64,000 bases of DNA from Synechococcus sp. JA-3-3Ab. GTDB lineage: Bacteria > Cyanobacteriota > Cyanobacteriia > Thermostichales > Thermostichaceae. A program made the translations under genes and the position numbers. Below, one piece after another: positions 43,317-51,765 of this stretch (position 1 is the stretch's first letter; every line of letters starts with the position of its first letter). The DNA lies in NCBI RefSeq assembly GCF_000013205.1, contig NC_007775.1, positions 186,001-250,000 of the forward strand, read 5' to 3'. The notes beneath the pieces are model-generated. The model saw nothing but the letters and a program-made list of their open reading frames with translations. It was not told the origin of the DNA and did no database searches.

Positions 43317-44522
43317 TTATGCAACGCTGAACAAAGCAGAACTTTGCCCAGCATCGCTGCTTTCTTCCTGCTTCAGCGACCCATGACTAGCGGCAGAGTT
43401 CACCCCTACCACCCCGCCAGAGGGATCTCCACAGGCGTCACTTCCCCCAGAGCTTGAGGTAGTTCTGTACCACCGCAACAGGTTTAGGGCTGCATTCAAG
43501 TCGCGGTCTAGCTCCAGACCACAACACGGGCAGCAGAACATCCTTTCCTGTAGCGGCATCTTCTGTCGGTGCCCACAGCGAGAACACAGTTGGCTGGACG
43601 GATAAAACCTATCCGCCACCACCACCTGACAGCCGTAGAGCCGGGCCTTATACTCTAGCTGTCGCCGAAACTCGTAAAAGCCACAATCTGACAGCGCTCC
43701 TGCCAGCTTGTGGTTCTTAAGCAGGTTCTTCACCTGCAAGTCCTCAATCACCACTACCCGATATTTCTTGGCCAGGTAGGTCGTTAGCTTGTGCAGATTG
43801 TCTTGCCGAATGTCTGCCACCCGCTTATGGGCCTTAGCGAGCTGGGCTACTGCCTTCTTACGGTTAGCGGATCCCTTCTGCTTACGACTCAGTCGCCGTT
43901 GCAGCCTGGCCAGACGCTTCTTCGCTTTGTAATAGGGCTTTGGATTCTCGAATACTTCCCCGTCGGAACAGGTGGCCAAGCGATTGATACCTAAGTCTAC
44001 TCCCACAACTTCCCCGGTCTTCTCCACCTGAGGCGCCGGAGCTTCATACTTGAAGGAGACATACCAATGTCCAGCGCGAAGACTAATGACCACGTTCTTG
44101 GGTGTGGCAGTGGGGAGCAGCTCCGCACAGCGTAACCAACCAAGGATAGGTACCTTGATGCGGTCACCAGAGATGCGGATGCTACCTTCCAAGTAAAAGC
44201 TGTCTCGCACTCCCTTGCGTTTGAAGCGGGGGAACTTCCCCAACCCACTCCGCCAGCGCTTAAAGGCTTGCTCCAAGTTGCGGAGGGCCTGCTGAGGAGC
44301 GCATTTGGAGACCTGGTAGTACCAGGGATTTTCTTTCTTCACCTCGGCTACCAAGCGCTTGTGCAGGTCAATAGCCGTGGGTAGCTTCTGTTTGGATTCA
44401 ACAGCCTGCTTGCAGATAGCCAGACCCCAGTTGTAGGCGTGACGAGCTACCCCTGCATGCTGAGCGGCCAAGGTCTTTTGCCGGTTATTTAGTTCCAATC
44501 GGGTGCAAAAACCTAGCAACAT
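43317..44522 (-). CDS. tnpB: RNA-guided endonuclease TnpB (IS200/IS605 or IS607 accessory protein)
   Basis: 401 residues, complete. The RuvC-like catalytic residues are visible: Asp176 in VVGVDLGINRLA, Glu260 in VVVIEDLQVKN and Asp341 in LDRDLNAALNLL. The zinc ribbon is CSRCG (313-317) and CCPCCG (330-335). The N-terminal helix-turn-helix block includes HAYNWGLAICKQ. TnpB is a guide-RNA-directed nuclease that maintains its transposon at the donor site. No TnpA transposase is beside it, so the element depends on another copy or is immobile. Just past the stop a CTTTC/GAAAG hairpin may mark the right end. Boundaries beyond the gene are unclear. Confidence 0.92.
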   Translation of the reverse strand: MLLGFCTRLELNNRQKTLAAQHAGVARHAYNWGLAICKQAVESKQKLPTAIDLHKRLVAEVKKENPWYYQVSKCAPQQALRNLEQAFKRWRSGLGKFPRFKRKGVRDSFYLEGSIRISGDRIKVPILGWLRCAELLPTATPKNVVISLRAGHWYVSFKYEAPAPQVEKTGEVVGVDLGINRLATCSDGEVFENPKPYYKAKKRLARLQRRLSRKQKGSANRKKAVAQLAKAHKRVADIRQDNLHKLTTYLAKKYRVVVIEDLQVKNLLKNHKLAGALSDCGFYEFRRQLEYKARLYGCQVVVADRFYPSSQLCSRCGHRQKMPLQERMFCCPCCGLELDRDLNAALNLLRWYRTTSSSGGSDACGDPSGGVVGVNSAASHGSLKQEESSDAGQSSALFSVA

Positions 44523-44627
44523 AACTTTGGGATAGCCGCGGCAGCACGCTTAATTCAGTATGGCTATTTTAGTTCCGTAAGACAATATGTTGTTCAGCAA
44601 ATTCAGGACTAGAGGCTTTCCCTTCCC

Positions 44628-45440
44628 ATGATAGAGGTTGTCGAAAACCCTTTGCCTCAGGATCCGCTCGAGCAAGCCCTGTGGGACTGGCACCGGGGCC
44701 AGGCGAGGGGATCCCTGCTCTTGCACGCCTACAGCGCCGAGGGGATCCCGCTGGCAGAGGAGCCCCAGGTGGTCTCGCCGGAGGTGTTCTTCACCCAAGA
44801 GCTGCCGGAGGTGGAGGCCCTGGCCTTAGAGCTCTGCCGCGGTCGGGTGCTGGACATTGGCGCCGGCACGGGCCGCCACAGCCTGCTGTTGCAGGAGGAG
44901 GGGTTTGCCGTAGCCGCCCTGGATCGCTCGCCGGTGGCGTTGCAGATCATGGCCGAACGGGGGGTGCATTGCCGCATCGCCGCCGACCTGTTCCACTGGG
45001 AGGGGCCGGAAGAGCCCTTCGATACGCTGCTGCTGCTGATGAACGGCGCCGGCCTGGTGGGATCCCTGGCGGGGTTGGAGCGCTTTTTAAGCTTGGCCCG
45101 CCACTGGGTTCAGCCCACCGGCCAGTTGCTTGTGGATTCCACCGATCTAGCCGATCTCAGTGAAGAGGGCGACGCGGCGGATCTGCCGCAGGTAGAAAGT
45201 TCAGCTAATTCTGAAGCCGAGGATCGGGAGAAGGGGAGAGACTGCAGAACAGCGGGCGAGGCAAAAGCCAGGGTGGTGAACTTTGTGGCCGAGTACGGCG
45301 GGCAGCGCGGGGATCCCTTTCCCTGGCTGTTTGTGGATCCGGAAACCCTGCTGCGCTGTGCCCACGCCAACGGCTGGCAGGGACAAATTCTCTACCAAGA
45401 GCCGGAGGGGGCCTTTCTGGCACGGCTTGCGCCTCTCTAA
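44628..45440 (+). CDS. Class I SAM-dependent methyltransferase
   Basis: 270 residues. Motif I is GRVLDIGAGTGRHSLLL (about residues 70-86), followed by AALDRSPVALQIM for the ribose-binding acidic residue and FDTLLLLMNGAGLVG as motif IV/post-II. The middle (about 175-215) is a polar, possibly flexible insertion. The substrate cannot be assigned; neighbours give no clue. It converges with the glnQ fragment, 10 bases between ends. Confidence 0.85.
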   Translation: MIEVVENPLPQDPLEQALWDWHRGQARGSLLLHAYSAEGIPLAEEPQVVSPEVFFTQELPEVEALALELCRGRVLDIGAGTGRHSLLLQEEGFAVAALDRSPVALQIMAERGVHCRIAADLFHWEGPEEPFDTLLLLMNGAGLVGSLAGLERFLSLARHWVQPTGQLLVDSTDLADLSEEGDAADLPQVESSANSEAEDREKGRDCRTAGEAKARVVNFVAEYGGQRGDPFPWLFVDPETLLRCAHANGWQGQILYQEPEGAFLARLAPL

Positions 45441-45450
45441 GCGCAGCCCC

Positions 45451-45864
45451 TTAGTGGGACAGGATCTGCGACAAGAAAAGGCGAGAACGCTCTTCCTTGG
45501 GGTTGCTGAAAAACTCTTGGGGGGTGTTTTCTTCCACGATCTTGCCGCGGTCGAAGAAGACAATCCGATCCGCCACCTCGCGGGCAAAGCCCATCTCGTG
45601 GGTTACACACACCATGGTCATGCCCGAGCGGGCCAGCTCCCGCATCACGTCCAGCACCTCTTTGACCATCTCCGGATCCAAGGCCGAGGTGGGCTCATCG
45701 AAGAGCATCACCGCCGGATTTATGGCCAAAGCGCGGGCAATCGCCACCCGCTGCTGCTGCCTCCCCGAAAGTTGACCAGGATACTTCTCGGCTTGCTCGG
45801 CGATCCCCACTCGTCTCAACACCTCCATAGCCCGTTCAACTGCCTCGGCCTTTTTCTATCTATT
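45451..45864 (-). pseudogene. 3' fragment of a GlnQ-type amino-acid ABC transporter ATPase
   Basis: The readable part begins around [27 protein letters not shown] and continues to the end of a polar amino-acid transporter ATPase, with Walker [17 protein letters not shown] and the switch His in VTHEMGFA. The whole first half, including Walker A and Q-loop, is absent; the sequence changes abruptly near 45865. The signature motif reads LSGRQ in place of LSGGQ, a change expected to impair ATP hydrolysis. Both points indicate a decayed gene. A frame from ATG 45828 is open for 125 residues but could not make a working ATPase. Confidence 0.85.
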
Positions 45865-45867
45865 TCT

Positions 45868-46023
45868 ATGAGCGCAACTGCTGAAGCGAGTGGAGCTAGC
45901 TTTCTGGCCCGCCATCGGCGGAACATCGCTGTCTCTCTGGCCCATCGTCTAGAAGCAGCCAGGGCAGCCAACAACACCCACCTGCTGGAGTTGCTGGAAC
46001 AGGAGCATGACTCTAGTCAATAA
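45868..46023 (+). CDS. Small conserved-looking protein of unknown function
   Basis: 51 residues from ATG 45868, beginning MSATAEASGASFLARHRRN and continuing as an amphipathic basic-acidic helix (SLAHRLEAARAANNTHLLELLEQEH). I have a general memory of about 50-residue cyanobacterial proteins with a FLxRHRRNLA...RLEAARA pattern, but cannot name a family. The start is at the exact breakpoint of the glnQ fragment, in an AT-rich stretch, so a promoter may have come with the rearrangement. Confidence 0.5.
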   Translation: MSATAEASGASFLARHRRNIAVSLAHRLEAARAANNTHLLELLEQEHDSSQ

Positions 46024-46212
46024 TAAGCTCAACTATACTGAAAATAATGTATAATATGTTCAGTACGGATTACTACCAGTTGATCTTTCTGTTTACTTTC
46101 GAGTCTGCCAACATGGTAGCCAAAGCAAAGCAGAAAATTGGTAGTAAGACGACACGGAAACTGCGCTTTGGGTATTCTACTCAAAGCTTTGCGGGATACC
46201 GCCATTCTGTTT

Positions 46213-46238
46213 GGACTCCGTCCCGCTAACGCGAATGG
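46213..46238 (+). repeat. GGACTCCG repeat, copy 1
   Basis: GGACTCCGTCCCGCTAACGC followed by GAATGG. Shares more than 20 of 26 positions with the copies at 53525, 55793 and 55891. Confidence 0.7.
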
Positions 46239-46267
46239 AAACAAGCAGAATGCTATCGCTGCATAGT

Positions 46268-46293
46268 TGAACAGTGATGTTCAGCAGTGTTCA
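46268..46293. promoter_or_regulatory. Perfect dyad with an extra half-site
   Basis: TGAACA (46268-46273), four bases, TGTTCA (46278-46283), then another TGTTCA at 46288-46293. The layout looks like a repressor-type operator about 170 bases upstream of the GvpG-like gene. No factor is identified. Confidence 0.35.
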
Positions 46294-46463
46294 GCGTAAA
46301 TGTATCAGCAACGGCAACCAGCAGCAGAGTCCAGCGGCAGGGATCCCTCTGTTTCGGGTCTATGGCGCCACCTTTGGGAGGGTCTGAGCATCGGTTATCG
46401 GGCTTTAGGCGGAGGTGGGATCCGCTTGTTAGGATTGACCTAAATCACGGGAGAGGCGCGGGG

Positions 46464-46709
46464 ATGGTTTGGCAATTGCTGACGTGGCCGGCCCAGAGCT
46501 TGCTGTGGTTGGCGGAGCAGATTCGCGAGCGGGCCGAGGCACAACTCGACAGCAAAGAAAACCTCCAGAAAGAACTCACCGCTCTCCAGATTCAGCTCGA
46601 TCTGGGGGAGATCGATGAAGAGACCTATAGCCAGCGAGAAGAGGAGATCCTGCTGGCTCTGGAAGCCCTGGCCCAGGCCGAAGCCGGCAGTGCCGACGAG
46701 GATCCCTGA
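46464..46709 (+). CDS. GvpG-like protein
   Basis: 81 residues from ATG 46464 (MVWQLLTWPAQSLLWLAEQIRERA). The sequence follows the gas-vesicle GvpG pattern: a hydrophobic N-terminal helix ending in WLAEQIRERAEAQLD, then a helical ELTALQIQLDLGEIDEETYSQREEEILLALEAL segment. GvpG is an assembly accessory in gas vesicle clusters. No gvpA or other gvp gene is in the window, and many non-vacuolate bacteria have lone homologues. The role here is unknown. A DUF3727 gene follows 72 bases on. Confidence 0.75.
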   Translation: MVWQLLTWPAQSLLWLAEQIRERAEAQLDSKENLQKELTALQIQLDLGEIDEETYSQREEEILLALEALAQAEAGSADEDP

Positions 46710-46781
46710 GTTCTGCGGGGGATCAGAACATGGGAGAATAAGCTTTGGTTGACCTCATTTTCCTACCCTGGGTTGCTTTCC

Positions 46782-47399
46782 ATGGCCGAATCCCGCGAAA
46801 CCTTAGTGCTCCGCGACGAGCAGAACCAGCCTCTGAAATGCGAGATCCTGAGGCAGGTGGTCATTGAGGAACAAGCCTATGCACTGGCCACGCCCGTGGA
46901 CGCCGTGATCAAAGTTCTGGTTTGGGAGGGGGAAGAAGAGCCCGGCCAAGCGGTGAACGGAGATGCGGACATGGAAGGGATCCTGGATGAGCCGGATCCA
47001 GAGGAGCTCCAGGCTGCTATCCCCACCATCCAGGCCGTCTTGGAGGAGTTGAACTTGACTCTGCAGCAAAACGGCTTCGACATCCTGACGGTGCAGGGAG
47101 AGTTGCCCCCTGTTGAAGAGGAAGATGTGTTCGAGCTGGGCGAAAGCGAGGAAGATGCCCAGGAATTCCAACTGCTGGCTACCTTCTTCTACAAAGACAA
47201 GAAATACGGCATCTTTACGCCCCTCGACCCAGTTCTGGTCTACGTGGCCCTGCCTGACGAGGGGGATCCCTACCTACTGAACCCAGAGGACTCGCCAGCC
47301 CTGTTCGACCAACTCAATGCTGTGCTGCTCGATCTGGACGAGGTAGTGGAAGAGGAGGAGTACGATGATGAAGAATATGACGATGAAGACGAGGACTAG
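46782..47399 (+). CDS. DUF3727 (DUF1292-like) acidic protein
   Basis: 205 residues from ATG 46782 (MAESRETLVLRDEQNQPLKCEI); an earlier frame from 46749 is open. Two modules are visible: residues 1-100 with YALATPVDAVIKVL and residues 125-185 with ATFFYKDKKYGIFTPLDPVLVYVAL. Both end in a similar I/V-x-P-LDPV pattern. The C-terminus is a run of Glu/Asp/Tyr. The family is found in cyanobacteria and plants and has no firm function. Confidence 0.82.
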   Translation: MAESRETLVLRDEQNQPLKCEILRQVVIEEQAYALATPVDAVIKVLVWEGEEEPGQAVNGDADMEGILDEPDPEELQAAIPTIQAVLEELNLTLQQNGFDILTVQGELPPVEEEDVFELGESEEDAQEFQLLATFFYKDKKYGIFTPLDPVLVYVALPDEGDPYLLNPEDSPALFDQLNAVLLDLDEVVEEEEYDDEEYDDEDED

Positions 47400-47618
47400 G
47401 CAGCTCGGGGTTTCTGCCTGAGAATTGAAGGCACCTGGGCCAAAAAGCCCAAAGGTGGAAGTACCAAGCCTCTTGCCCCAATGCAGCCCCTTGGTTGCCG
47501 CTCAAGTCGATTGGGCGGAGTCTTTTTGTTGCCAGCGCCAGCTAGGGGAGCGGCAGATAATGGAAGGAGGCCCTCGTTCAGTTCCCCAGGCGTTGCCCGA
47601 TCCCAAGGAGCAGCAGGG

Positions 47619-49439
47619 ATGCAACCGGTTGACCTGACCACCCTCCGTGCTGTGCTGGCAGATCTAAAAGGGGCTGAGGCCGGGGGGGATCCCTTGCTGC
47701 CTGCCCGCGTGGAGTGGATCCAGCAGACGGATCTGTGGACGGTGGTGATTGGCCTGCGCACCCTCAAGGCGCGTCCTTGCTTGCTACTGTCTTGGCATCC
47801 TCAGGCGGCCCGAGTTCACCTCTGTCAGGCTCCCCCCAAGGAAGCAGAGGACTTGCCCTTTAGCCAACACCTGCAACGGCACCTGCGGGGTTTGGCGCTG
47901 ACGGAGCTGGCGCTGCTGGACGAGTGGGAGCGGGTGATTGACTTTCGCTTTGCCCCTCGCCCCGCGGATCCCCCTCAACGCCACCTTTATCTGGAAGTGA
48001 TGGGCAAGTACAGCAACGCCATCTTGGTGGACGAGGGGGGCATGATCTTGGCCTGCGGCCACGGGGTAAGCGAGCGACAGTCGCGGGTACGGCCGGTGCA
48101 GCCGGGTCTACTTTACGAAGCTCCCCCTGCCCTCAGCGATCCCATCCCCCAGCGAGCCGAGCCCTTCTCCCAGTGGCAAGAGCGTCTTGCCCTAATCCCT
48201 GGCCCCATTGCTCAGCGGCTGCTGCGCTGCTACCGCGGCCTGAGCCGGCATTTGGCAGAGGCCATGTGCCTGCAGGCCGGGATCCCACCCCAAACCCCCA
48301 GCAACCAACTCTCGCCCCAGGAGTGGCAGGCCCTGTTTTTTTGGTGGCAGGACTGGCTGGCCCGCCTGGAAACGGCTCAGTTTAAGCCGGCCCTTACCCC
48401 CCAGGGGTACACTGTTCTCGGCTGGAGGGGCTCTGGCGGGGATCCCTCTACACCCAACTTGCATCAGCTCCTGGAAGCCTACTACCAAGCCCAGCTCAAC
48501 CGCGAACGCTTTGAGCGAGAGCGGCAGCGCCTGGGGCAAAAGCTGGCTGCCCTGCTGAAAAAACTCCGCCAGCGGCAAGAGCACTTCGAGAGGATGCTGG
48601 CCGACTCGGCCCAAGCGGAAGCCTCCAAGCAGGCTGCCGATCTGCTCATGGCCCATCTCCACCTCTGGCGGCCAGGGCTGAGCTTGATGGAGCTGCCAGA
48701 CTTTTTTAGCGGCCAGATGGTCAAGATCCCGCTGGATCCGGAGAAAAACGCTGTTCTCAACGCCCAGGCCTACTACCGCAAGCACCGCAAACAAAAACGA
48801 GCCCAGGAGGCCGTCCAGCCCTTGCTAGAAGCTGTAGCGCAAGAGATCCGCTACCTGGAGCAGGTGGAAGCGACCCTGCAGCATCTGGGAACCTATCGGG
48901 ATCCCCAGGACTTGGCCGCCCTTCGAGAAGTTGAGACCGAGCTGATTCAACAAGGCTACCTAGAGAGCCCCAGCCGGGCAGAGGGATCCAGACGGGCCTC
49001 TTCAGCCAGCTTCAACCCCTATCGCTTCACTAGCCCCAGCGGCTTCTCCATCTGGGTGGGGCGCAACAACTGGCAAAATGATCGGCTGACCTTCCGCGTG
49101 GCCCAAGACCAAGATTGGTGGTTTCACGCCCAAGAGATCCCCGGTAGCCACGTGCTGTTGCGCCTGCCTCCGGGCGCGGTGGCCGAAAGTGAAGATCTGC
49201 AGGCGGCTGCCGATCTGGCGGCGTATTTTAGCCGCGGTCGCTTCAGCGACCAGGTACCGGTGGTGTATACCCGCCCTAAGTGCGTCTTCAAACCCAAGGG
49301 ATCCCCACCCGGCATGGTGGTTTACCAGCAGGAGCAGGTGCTGTGGGGCCGTCCCAGCCGTGCCCAGTTGCTTGTGGAAAAGGAGGGGGCGCCCAAGCCG
49401 GAGGTTCCAGCAGAGCTACAGCCCTCTACTTGGGGTTGA
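47619..49439 (+). CDS. rqcH: NFACT-family ribosome quality control protein RqcH
   Basis: 606 residues from ATG 47619 (MQPVDLTTLRAVLADLKGAE), with AAGGAG upstream; the longer frame from 47481 has no homology-like start. NFACT-N occupies the first 200 residues, two coiled-coil regions the middle (about 290-340 and 390-450), and the NFACT-R domain the end (SPSGFSIWVGRNNWQNDRLTF, DWWFHAQEIPGSHVLLR). Bacterial RqcH recruits alanyl-tRNA to stalled 50S subunits and adds C-terminal alanine tails that mark nascent chains for degradation. It converges with the serpin gene, the ends overlapping by 14 bases. Confidence 0.92.
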   Translation: MQPVDLTTLRAVLADLKGAEAGGDPLLPARVEWIQQTDLWTVVIGLRTLKARPCLLLSWHPQAARVHLCQAPPKEAEDLPFSQHLQRHLRGLALTELALLDEWERVIDFRFAPRPADPPQRHLYLEVMGKYSNAILVDEGGMILACGHGVSERQSRVRPVQPGLLYEAPPALSDPIPQRAEPFSQWQERLALIPGPIAQRLLRCYRGLSRHLAEAMCLQAGIPPQTPSNQLSPQEWQALFFWWQDWLARLETAQFKPALTPQGYTVLGWRGSGGDPSTPNLHQLLEAYYQAQLNRERFERERQRLGQKLAALLKKLRQRQEHFERMLADSAQAEASKQAADLLMAHLHLWRPGLSLMELPDFFSGQMVKIPLDPEKNAVLNAQAYYRKHRKQKRAQEAVQPLLEAVAQEIRYLEQVEATLQHLGTYRDPQDLAALREVETELIQQGYLESPSRAEGSRRASSASFNPYRFTSPSGFSIWVGRNNWQNDRLTFRVAQDQDWWFHAQEIPGSHVLLRLPPGAVAESEDLQAAADLAAYFSRGRFSDQVPVVYTRPKCVFKPKGSPPGMVVYQQEQVLWGRPSRAQLLVEKEGAPKPEVPAELQPSTWG

Positions 49440-50730
49440 CTACGGATCCCATAAACAGCACAGTTTGCGCCTCCCGGTTGGCTCCGGAGGCCACAATGGC
49501 AAACCAGAAGGGGCGATCTGCTACGAACTGGAAGGGCTCTTGCCGGTCGCTGGCGGTGCGGGAGACGATGACCCCGGTGGCGGCTGCCGCCCCGGATCCC
49601 TTTTCATCTACTTCGATGGCCGCCTTGTGCAAGACTCTGCTGACCTGCGTCGGCTCTGGGGTCATCTGGCTGAAATCGGCCCGACGGGAAAAGGCGATCC
49701 CCAGGCCCAACTGCTGCAAAGCCGGCACCAGATCGGTCTCGTAGGCCAGCTTAAACTTGGGGAGCCGCAGCGAGCCGGGGCGGGTGGGCAGGGATCCCGT
49801 CCATTCTTGCCAAGTTTCTGGGCTGAGCTCCTGTCGCAGGGCTTCCAGGCTCACCCCTGGCTTGGGCAGCAGGATCACCATAGCCAGTTCCCCTTCCCCA
49901 TAGGGCAGGCGCACCACCTGGAGCTGCTCGGTCTCCCGGTAGCCGTAGCGACCGGATTGGGCCATCAGCAGCACTTGGACACGGCGGCCATCTGGGCGGG
50001 TAAAGGGCTGGGGCTCTGTCAGGGCCGGATCGAAGGGTTGGGTCCACTCTCCCTTGAAGTAAATGGCGTTGAGCAAAACCAGCCTGTCTTCCCGGCTGAG
50101 GCGATCCACGATGCGGTCGATCTGGCCCTGGGTGCGCTCGGCTACCCAACGGTTAATCGCCTGCACCGTCTGGCGGGATCCCAGCTCCACCCGATTGGCC
50201 ACTGCTTGGTAATAGGTGGCCAGCGCCTGCAAAAAGGGAGGCCGCAGGGTGAGGGTTTGATCGACCCAAAGGCCGTTGGCAATTTGCACCTGGATCGGCC
50301 CTTCTGCTTGGGATCGCTCCACCAGCCAGCGCGCCATCTGGGCATTGGTCCAGTTCAACTCATGGAGGGAGAGGTCTTGGGCCTCCAGCACCTCGGCCAT
50401 GGCCGCCTGCGTTTCCCCAGCGGCGCCATTGTACAGCATGCTCAGAGCCAAGTGAATGCTCAAAGGAGAGAAAAAGAGGTTCTCTTGCGGCTGCTGCTGG
50501 AGCAGGCGATCAAACAGCTTTAGCGCAAAGCGACTTTGGGCTTGTTGGGCCACAGCCTCTTCTCCATAGCCTTCCCCATAGGTCACCGTTGGCTCAAAGG
50601 GAATCCGCACCGGGGTTTCCTGTGAACGGGATCCCATCCCGTGAGTGGGCCAGAGGCCCAGGCTCAGTAAACTCAGCAGAGCCAGAAGAGGGATCCGGCT
50701 CACCAAGGATCGATTAAACAGGTCTTTCAT
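49426..50730 (-). CDS. Secreted serpin
   Basis: 434 residues. A Sec signal (LLALLSLLSLGLWPTHG) precedes a complete serpin fold: FALKLFDRLLQQ, NLFFSPLSIHLALSMLYNGAAGET, LVLLNAIYFKGEWTQPFDP, RLPKFKLAYETDLVPALQQLG, and the final FWFAIVASGANREAQTVLFMGSV. The reactive-centre hinge EKGSGAAAATG has the small residues needed for strand insertion, so it should be an inhibitor. Counting 17 residues from the hinge Glu puts Arg-Thr at P2-P1, so trypsin-like proteases are possible targets. Serpins are sporadic in bacteria, mainly thermophiles and some cyanobacteria. Confidence 0.93.
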   Translation of the reverse strand: MKDLFNRSLVSRIPLLALLSLLSLGLWPTHGMGSRSQETPVRIPFEPTVTYGEGYGEEAVAQQAQSRFALKLFDRLLQQQPQENLFFSPLSIHLALSMLYNGAAGETQAAMAEVLEAQDLSLHELNWTNAQMARWLVERSQAEGPIQVQIANGLWVDQTLTLRPPFLQALATYYQAVANRVELGSRQTVQAINRWVAERTQGQIDRIVDRLSREDRLVLLNAIYFKGEWTQPFDPALTEPQPFTRPDGRRVQVLLMAQSGRYGYRETEQLQVVRLPYGEGELAMVILLPKPGVSLEALRQELSPETWQEWTGSLPTRPGSLRLPKFKLAYETDLVPALQQLGLGIAFSRRADFSQMTPEPTQVSRVLHKAAIEVDEKGSGAAAATGVIVSRTASDRQEPFQFVADRPFWFAIVASGANREAQTVLFMGSVVNPK

Positions 50731-50955
50731 AGGGCTCTCCTGGCAGAGTCTATGGCTATGCTATCGGGTCGGTTGTGGACTTCCCTTGCCCAGGGCCGCC
50801 ATTCCGGCTGCGCTCAAGGGGGAAAAGCACAGGCCGCTTCCGGCAAGCAAGAATTGGCAAGGCTCTCCCAGGGGGGAACTTCCTGCGTCTGGCTGGTCAA
50901 GTCGCAGCAGCAGCGTCTGGCGCGATAGGATGAAGCCTGCACAGGAGAGTGCCAC

Positions 50956-51525
50956 ATGGTTCTGTTCACGATACACGTTCCAAAAGGGTGCAGAGTCGCC
51001 TTGGGCCTGGCTCTACTGCTCCTGGGATCCGGCTTGGGATGTACTGCTGCCACGGAGAGATCTCCCGCCTCACAAACTCAGGTAACCGAAGCCATCTCTC
51101 CATCCCCCCCAGCCATAGGGCAGCCCCAGCAACTGCCGGTTGAAGCCGAAGTCACCCTTGCCGGCCAACGCTTTGAGCTAGAGGTGGCCCGCACCCCTGA
51201 GCAACAGCGCTTGGGCCTGATGTTTCGCACCGATTTGCCGCCGGATCGGGGCATGTGGTTTCCCTTTGATCCGCCCCAGCCAGCTTCTTTTTGGATGTTC
51301 AACACCCTGATCAACCTGGACATCATTTTCCTCTACCAAGGCAAGGTGGTGTACATTGCCGCCGATGTGCCCGGTTGCCCCGCCCAACCCTGCCCCGTCT
51401 ATGGGCCACCCTCTGACCAGTTGGTAGATGGCGTGCTGGAGTTCCGCGGCGGGACGGCGGCGGCCTTAGGTTTGCAAGTGGGAGATACGGTTGAGATCCG
51501 CGAGCTTCCCAGCTCCGCCCCTTGA
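50956..51525 (+). CDS. DUF192 family lipoprotein
   Basis: 189 residues. The signal ends in a lipobox (LLGSGLGC). The DUF192 domain spans residues 65-180: VEVARTPEQQRLGLMFRTDLPPDRGM in the typical form, then WMFNTLINLDIIFL and DGVLEFRGGTAAALGLQVGDTVEI. The fold is a small beta-barrel found in many cyanobacteria; biochemical function unknown. Next gene on either side is independent; a CCCTC repeat follows the stop. Confidence 0.87.
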   Translation: MVLFTIHVPKGCRVALGLALLLLGSGLGCTAATERSPASQTQVTEAISPSPPAIGQPQQLPVEAEVTLAGQRFELEVARTPEQQRLGLMFRTDLPPDRGMWFPFDPPQPASFWMFNTLINLDIIFLYQGKVVYIAADVPGCPAQPCPVYGPPSDQLVDGVLEFRGGTAAALGLQVGDTVEIRELPSSAP

Positions 51526-51531
51526 TCTCTA

Positions 51532-51570
51532 TCTCCCCTCTCCCTTTGGGAGAGGGGCTGGGGGTGAGGG
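51532..51570. repeat. CCCTC palindromic repeat, copy 6
   Basis: TCCCCTCTCCCTTTGGGAGA then GGGGCTGGGGGTGAGGG, six bases past the DUF192 stop. Nearly identical to copy 1 in murE. Confidence 0.85.
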
Positions 51571-51765
51571 AAGACAAGCTTGCAGAAGAGGTTGAGACCA
51601 TGCTCCTGGGATCCCAAAAGCTGCCGTTGGCCGTCTTGCTTGCGGCCTGGGATGATCTTTTCAGGGATCTTTGCGATGATTTTTGAGGGTCGCCAACTGC
51701 TTTGAGATTGATGCCAAGAGGCGACCGCGAGCCCAGGATGGTTTGGCTACTGCCGGCAAAGCCCT

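Larger units (their letters stand above)
46024..46463. other. AT-rich intergenic region, no gene
   Basis: About 46024-46150 is much richer in A+T than its surroundings. A 60-codon open frame (46047-46229) ends in a copy of the GGACTCCG repeat and lacks family features, so it is not called. The region contains a TGAACA-N4-TGTTCA dyad. Confidence 0.5.

Noticed and set aside
46047-46229. 60-codon open frame in the AT-rich gap
   Set aside because: Ends inside a repeat copy, has no binding site upstream and no recognisable family.
46464-46709. A gas vesicle gene cluster
   Set aside because: Only a GvpG-like gene is present; gvpA, gvpF, gvpK and others were not found in the window.
51603-51689. 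28-codon open frame between the DUF192 and desaturase-SDR genes
   Set aside because: Too short, starts in a repeat-rich gap and has no conserved features.
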